From positions 186,001 to 250,000 of the forward strand of contig NW_017386001.1 of NCBI RefSeq assembly GCF_000237925.1: 64,000 bases of DNA, in the 5' to 3' direction. This DNA is from Schistosoma mansoni (lineage: Eukaryota > Platyhelminthes > Trematoda > Strigeidida > Schistosomatidae). Below the pieces are notes generated by a model. That model did not search any database. It saw nothing but the letters and a program-made list of their open reading frames with translations, and was not told the DNA's origin. Positions 59,983-64,000 of the stretch are shown piece after piece. Both the position numbers and the translations under genes were made by a program. Position 1 is the first letter of the stretch. Every line of letters starts with the position of its first letter.

Positions 59983-60292
59983 GTCAAGAATTGTTATAAC
60001 TAGACTAAATGAAACATAAATAATCAATTTCGATCACTGATCGTCTTAGATTTTGAGGAGTAATATAAATTTATTTTTGTTAATTATGGTGAAATGTACA
60101 AATATTGGATCCATTTTAAGCTGATGAGAATTTGATTTCTTAAACAAACTCACAAGCAGCTTATTTAAACAGACAAATTATACAACACATAAATCAATGA
60201 TAATATTTTTTTTTGAAAAACATATTTTGTTGGCAGTTTTTAGTTGTCTTCTTTATATTAAAATACTCTTAGTTTAAGTGTGTTTATTAACA

Positions 60293-60652
60293 GTTTTCTG
60301 CGCAAAATACTTCGGATCCGTTGACCAGACACTATCAGCAACAACCTACTGTGAGAGGGGACAAACCAGATTCCAGTGGAGGAAGAAATCAGGGTGAAGT
60401 GCTGGAAGTGGATAGGACACACATTGAGGAAATGACCCAACTGAGTCACAAGGCAAGCCCTCACATGGAATCCCGAAGGCCAAAGGAGAAGAGGAATACC
60501 AAAGAACACATTATGCCGAGAAATATAGACAGACATGAGAAGAGTGAACAAAAATTGGATAGAAGTAGAAAGGAAGGCCCAGGACAGAGTAGGTTGGAGA
60601 ATGCTGGTCGGCGGCCTATGCTTTATTGGGATTAACAGGCGTAAGTAAGTAA
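60293..60652 (+). mobile_element. RTE/SR2-like LINE 3' end
   Basis: Codes the last RTE residues across frame changes (ACTATCAGCAACAACCTACT, GGAAGTGGATAGGACACACA) and ends TTAACAGGCGTAAGTAAGTA. Confidence 0.85.
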
Positions 60653-60654
60653 GT

Positions 60655-61128
60655 TCATGTGTTAGTTATGAAATCTTACTTGATGAATATAATTAAGCTT
60701 TTTATCCATTAACTTACACCTTAAAGATCAGAAATATATACAACTATAATGATCAAAGTATTTACCTACCTGAATGAAAAGTTTTAGTTACAGGTAAAAA
60801 ATTAAATAAAAGTTATTTGTAACTTTTAACAAACTATAAAATATTTTTTTTCATCTTAACTAGATTATTATTGTCTCTATTACATCGATAATAATAATAA
60901 TAAGCAGAGAAAGTTGTGTTAGCAACAACAAATGGTTAAATAATTAATCACAGATGTGAATTTTTTTAATAAAAAAAACTAAGTTTAAAATAATTAAAAT
61001 AAGGCGTTGATATAAAGAAATAAAAAGAAAAATCCTCAATAAAATTAAAATCAATATTCTTTTTCTTCTTTTTTTCATCTGGATCAAGTTCTTTTTATAT
61101 TACAAATCATATTGACGATTGACATTAC
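60655..61128. other. AT-rich spacer, no gene seen
   Basis: Simple A/T runs only. Confidence 0.4.
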
Positions 61129-61130
61129 AT

Positions 61131-61201
61131 ATTGAGATGGAGAATGCTGGTGAGCGGCCTATGCTCCTCCACGAGGGGTAACAGGCGTAAATAAGTAAGT
61201 A
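61131..61201 (+). mobile_element. Very short RTE/SR2-like LINE tail
   Basis: Only 70 bp: GAGATGGAGAATGCTGGTGA through AACAGGCGTAAATAAGTAAG. Extreme 5' truncation. Confidence 0.85.
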
Positions 61202-61279
61202 ACAAAGTATATGGCTACAAGATAATCTTTTTAAATAATTTCTCGTTTGTTCCATGATAAATTGTTCTTCTAAGCATCC

Positions 61280-61419
61280 TAAATATGACGGAATAAGATT
61301 TGTGAATATTGTAGTATTTTCACAGTTTAAAATCATGTATTAATCTAAGCTAGACCACCACTGAAAACATGGAAGTATTGGACGACTATTTCTCCCTAGT
61401 ATGCGACTCCTCAACAAAT
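61280..61419 (-). repeat. SINE family B fragment, minus strand
   Basis: Tail and start of the ribozyme (GCTAGACCACCACTGAAAAC, TGCGACTCCTCAACAAA). Abruptly ends where the LTR-like element begins. Confidence 0.7.
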
Positions 61420-61802
61420 TGTTATGCACTAGGTTAAATATATGGTGTATGTTACTTATGCCGATAGATATAAATAGTATGTATCACCAATTGCCCGGAA
61501 AGAGCCGGACATATTCCATCCAATGACTGCTAGGGGAATATTCTAGAATGTCGACGTGTAGCTTCCCCATTGGATGGATAAGAATGACCCCTATGTGCCT
61601 ATTGGTTGACCGAAATGATGATTTACATTCAGCCAATAACTATAAATACATGAGATTTCTGTACTGTATTTTGACACTGATTTGTGGAATAAACTTCCTA
61701 CTTACTAGTCTTTTGTCTTCTCTTTGCGACGTTGCGGGTTCTATCGTTCAAGTAGTCTAGTAGTACGCGGCATAGTAAGAAATCAAGGCTCTAGATATAA
61801 CA
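61420..61802 (+). mobile_element. Possible solo LTR fossil, family unassigned
   Basis: 383 bp with TGTTAT...ATAACA ends, AGCCAAT at 61631, TATAAATA at 61641-61648 and AATAAA at 61688-61693, the order expected of an LTR promoter and poly(A) signal. No target duplication was seen and no internal genes adjoin. It interrupts or abuts a SINE B fragment. Its body differs from 14297-15026. Confidence 0.4.
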
Positions 61803-63350
61803 TTTTCATAATTTACCATTAAGTAATATTGTATTAAACAATAAGTAGGTTTTTCTCTCTAAGTTTTCGTGAACTACACTGAGTTTGTATAGTTAGCAAC
61901 ATTTTCCTGTTGCTAAATAATAAAGATTTCCGTTGATCACTTAGTATTCGATTTTGTTAAAAATTACTCAGGATTTTGATGTGAGTTCATTCATTTATGA
62001 GGAATGTTGTAGTGAACAAGGACACAAGTAGGGACAAGTGAATGTATCTGAGCACAAAATTACAGAATCTCTTAGTAAAATCTGAGAATCATACAGTAAA
62101 TACTTCATTTGCGAAATGTCAATCAATCGTTTCAGACTTTATTGTTTCTTTATTTCCATATCAATCACTCTCTATTCTTGTTCTCTTTTCTTCGATCTTC
62201 TTAACCTTCTGCCACCAGACAATACACTTTCTGTTGATGATACATACTACTTATATCTGTCAACATCAATAGCACACACCACAATATATTTTAGAAAAGT
62301 GGTGATATTTATAGTTGTAATCTGCACATTTACTTATTGGGAGTATATAGAAATAAACTGAAATCACTTTATGTATGCTACAAGACTGTCGTGAGACATT
62401 TAATATATATAGCTGTAAATAAAACAATTTTCAACTTTATCCGAAACCTATACATGATTAATTAGCAATCACGTAAAGAATGACTGATGAATATTAGCAA
62501 TTCTCTTAGATTCACATAATGATCATTTCTGAGGAAACCAATGTACCATCATTATGAATGAAAGATCACGTACTAAAAGTCCCGATTTATCAGTAATTGG
62601 TTAGAATTAAAAATATGAATTGTTATTATTAAGTGACTAAATGAGATCATGCAATTACATCTTTCATTTTTACAGCTAAGATGTTAGTAGCAAAGGGATT
62701 GAAGTCAGTCAGTGAGGCTTAAAAAATTCTTCACCACTCGTTCTACTTTAAAAAAACGTTTTAAATAGTTTATTTTCATATAAGGAAAACTCTAAGTACA
62801 ACCCACTAGTTAGAAGTTATTGAAGGTAAGTGATTCAGGAAAATCAGAATTTTTCCATCAAGAAGAAAATATACAGATTAAATTTATCATCATCATCCAG
62901 TTACTTAACAAATATCTTGCTTAGAATAGAAAACTAGTTTATATAGTCGTTACAATTTGAAGATAGTTTACATTACTATGTAACATCTACTGTGAAATCA
63001 GTAAAATCCAGATCGCACTCAAAAATTATTTTGTCTTAAAGTGAGGTTCCTCAGTTTACTAGTCAATAATCCAGCATGTTTTGGGACTAATGATATTAAA
63101 AGCTTAATGTCAGCAGGAATTAGTTGTATATAAGTAGGTCTAAAATGAAATGGTTTGTATTATCAGTTTAAGGCTATTCACGATATATAATTCTGTTTCT
63201 CAATCAATTCTACATACAACTCACTCTATTCTAACTTGACTAATAACGACTTAAAGTTTTCTAAATTACCAGTCTAATGATTCTTTGATTTTCAGGGTTG
63301 TTTATTTATTTGTAAACGTTCTCTTCAATGGAGATTTTCTAAATTTATAT
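61803..63350. other. AT-rich spacer, no gene seen
   Basis: No coding signal or recognised repeat. Confidence 0.4.
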
Positions 63351-63351
63351 C

Positions 63352-63582
63352 TTTCACAATTGAAATTATGAGTCAATTGAAGGTAGACCATCATGGAAAA
63401 CCTGGAAGCACTGGACAGCCATTTCGTCCCATTATGGGGCTCCTCAGCAGTGCGCATCCACGATCCCGCACTCGCGAGATTCAAACCTACGACCTATCGG
63501 TCTCGCGCCAGAGCACTGAACCGATAGACCACTGAGCTGGCATTCAACGGTGTTAATGTCTAACTTGAACCAATCCACGAAG
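63352..63582 (-). repeat. SINE family B copy, minus arm of an inverted pair
   Basis: Tail, ribozyme (CTGAGGAGCCCC, GGACGAAATGG on minus; G12-A13-A14 kept), tRNA-like head (ATTCAAACCTACGACC complement) and leader with CAACGGTGTTAATGTCTAAC. Confidence 0.88.
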
Positions 63583-63803
63583 TTTGAGCAACCGTTCACC
63601 AATCGGTTAAGTGCTCTGGCGCGAGACTGGTAGGTCCTGGGTTCAAATCTCGCGAATGCGGTATCGTGGACGCGCACTGCTGAAGAGCCCCATAATAGGA
63701 CGAAACGGATGTCCAGTGCTTCCAGGTTTTCCTTGATGGTCTAGCTTCAATTGACTCATGATTTCAACAATGAAAAATACTGAAATCTCCACAAAACCCC
63801 TTC
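63583..63803 (+). repeat. SINE family B copy, plus arm of an inverted pair
   Basis: Head GGTTAAGTGCTCTGGCGCGA and GGGTTCAAATCTCGCG, ribozyme GCGCACTGCTGAAGAGCCCC with GGACGAAACGG and CCAGTGCTTCC, and the tail. Stem I is perfect and the invariant core is present; stem II has one mismatch. Confidence 0.88.
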
Positions 63804-63918
63804 AAATTTATATCTATTTAGTGTAAAATTATTATTTTTTAACAGTTGTTAATTAATCTTTCAATGTATTTGAATTCTTCATCTAGTATTTTTGTAGATA
63901 TGGGAATGATTATTTTCA

Positions 63919-64000
63919 GAAGGGGGTTTGTGGATATCATAGTAACTTTTTTTAATAGATGAGATCATAAATCAATTGAAGCTAGATCACCATGGAAAAC
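63919..64000 (-). repeat. SINE family B copy running off the right edge
   Basis: AAGGGGGTTTGTGGATATCA then AGCTAGATCACCATGGAAAA, terminal and tail parts only. Confidence 0.8.

Noticed and set aside
1-64000. CRISPR arrays, bacterial operons, riboswitches
   Set aside because: Sequence is eukaryotic with introns and retroelements; no such structure seen.

Overview
The window looks like blood-fluke (Schistosoma) nuclear DNA. It is AT-rich and dominated by dispersed repeats. The repeats are schistosome types: an Smα-like element with a tRNA-like head and a hammerhead ribozyme, Merlin DNA transposon derivatives, and many 5'-truncated RTE/SR2-like LINE tails ending in (GTAA)n. The species cannot be named from sequence alone. 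There are no tRNA, rRNA or CRISPR features. Nothing was searched against a database; all homology calls are by reading.

Layout. 1-2.9 kb: most of an RTE LINE (minus) running off the left edge. 3-9.9 kb: a Merlin MITE with a perfect 8-bp target duplication, LINE tails, an LTR-like fossil and hammerhead SINEs. 10.06-21.73 kb: the best-defined large gene, minus strand, a NACHT-type NTPase with a long C-terminal region read as beta-propeller-like. It has three large exons whose phases agree, with introns full of LINE, SINE, MITE and LTR remnants. One reading-frame break lies near 11.2 kb. Its 5' end is not found. 20.2-28.7 kb: LINE, MITE and two SINE families, including a 333-bp tandem Smα dimer. 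29.1-31.06 kb: exons of an unrecognised minus-strand gene. 32.9-38.5 kb: short minus-strand exons of another unrecognised gene. Four of them (37466 to 34177) have good or usable splice sites and join in phase. A young LINE with a 14-bp target duplication lies within this region, just upstream of the first of the four. 38.9-41.8 kb: a pile-up of LINEs inserted into older Smα sequence. 42.1-42.9 kb: an apparently intact UBFD1 orthologue (ubiquitin-like plus UBFD1 domain), plus strand. 43-64 kb: no convincing gene; SINEs, MITEs, LINE tails, a LINE-derived non-autonomous element and a possible solo LTR.

The most unusual signal is that three separate SINE-like families each carry a hammerhead core. 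In families A and B stems I, II and III can be drawn; in family C the core and stem II are clear but stem I is not. Several copies are internally inverted or in head-to-head pairs, consistent with twin-primed, LINE-driven insertion. UBFD1 and the NACHT protein are independent host genes; no operon or shared pathway is evident.
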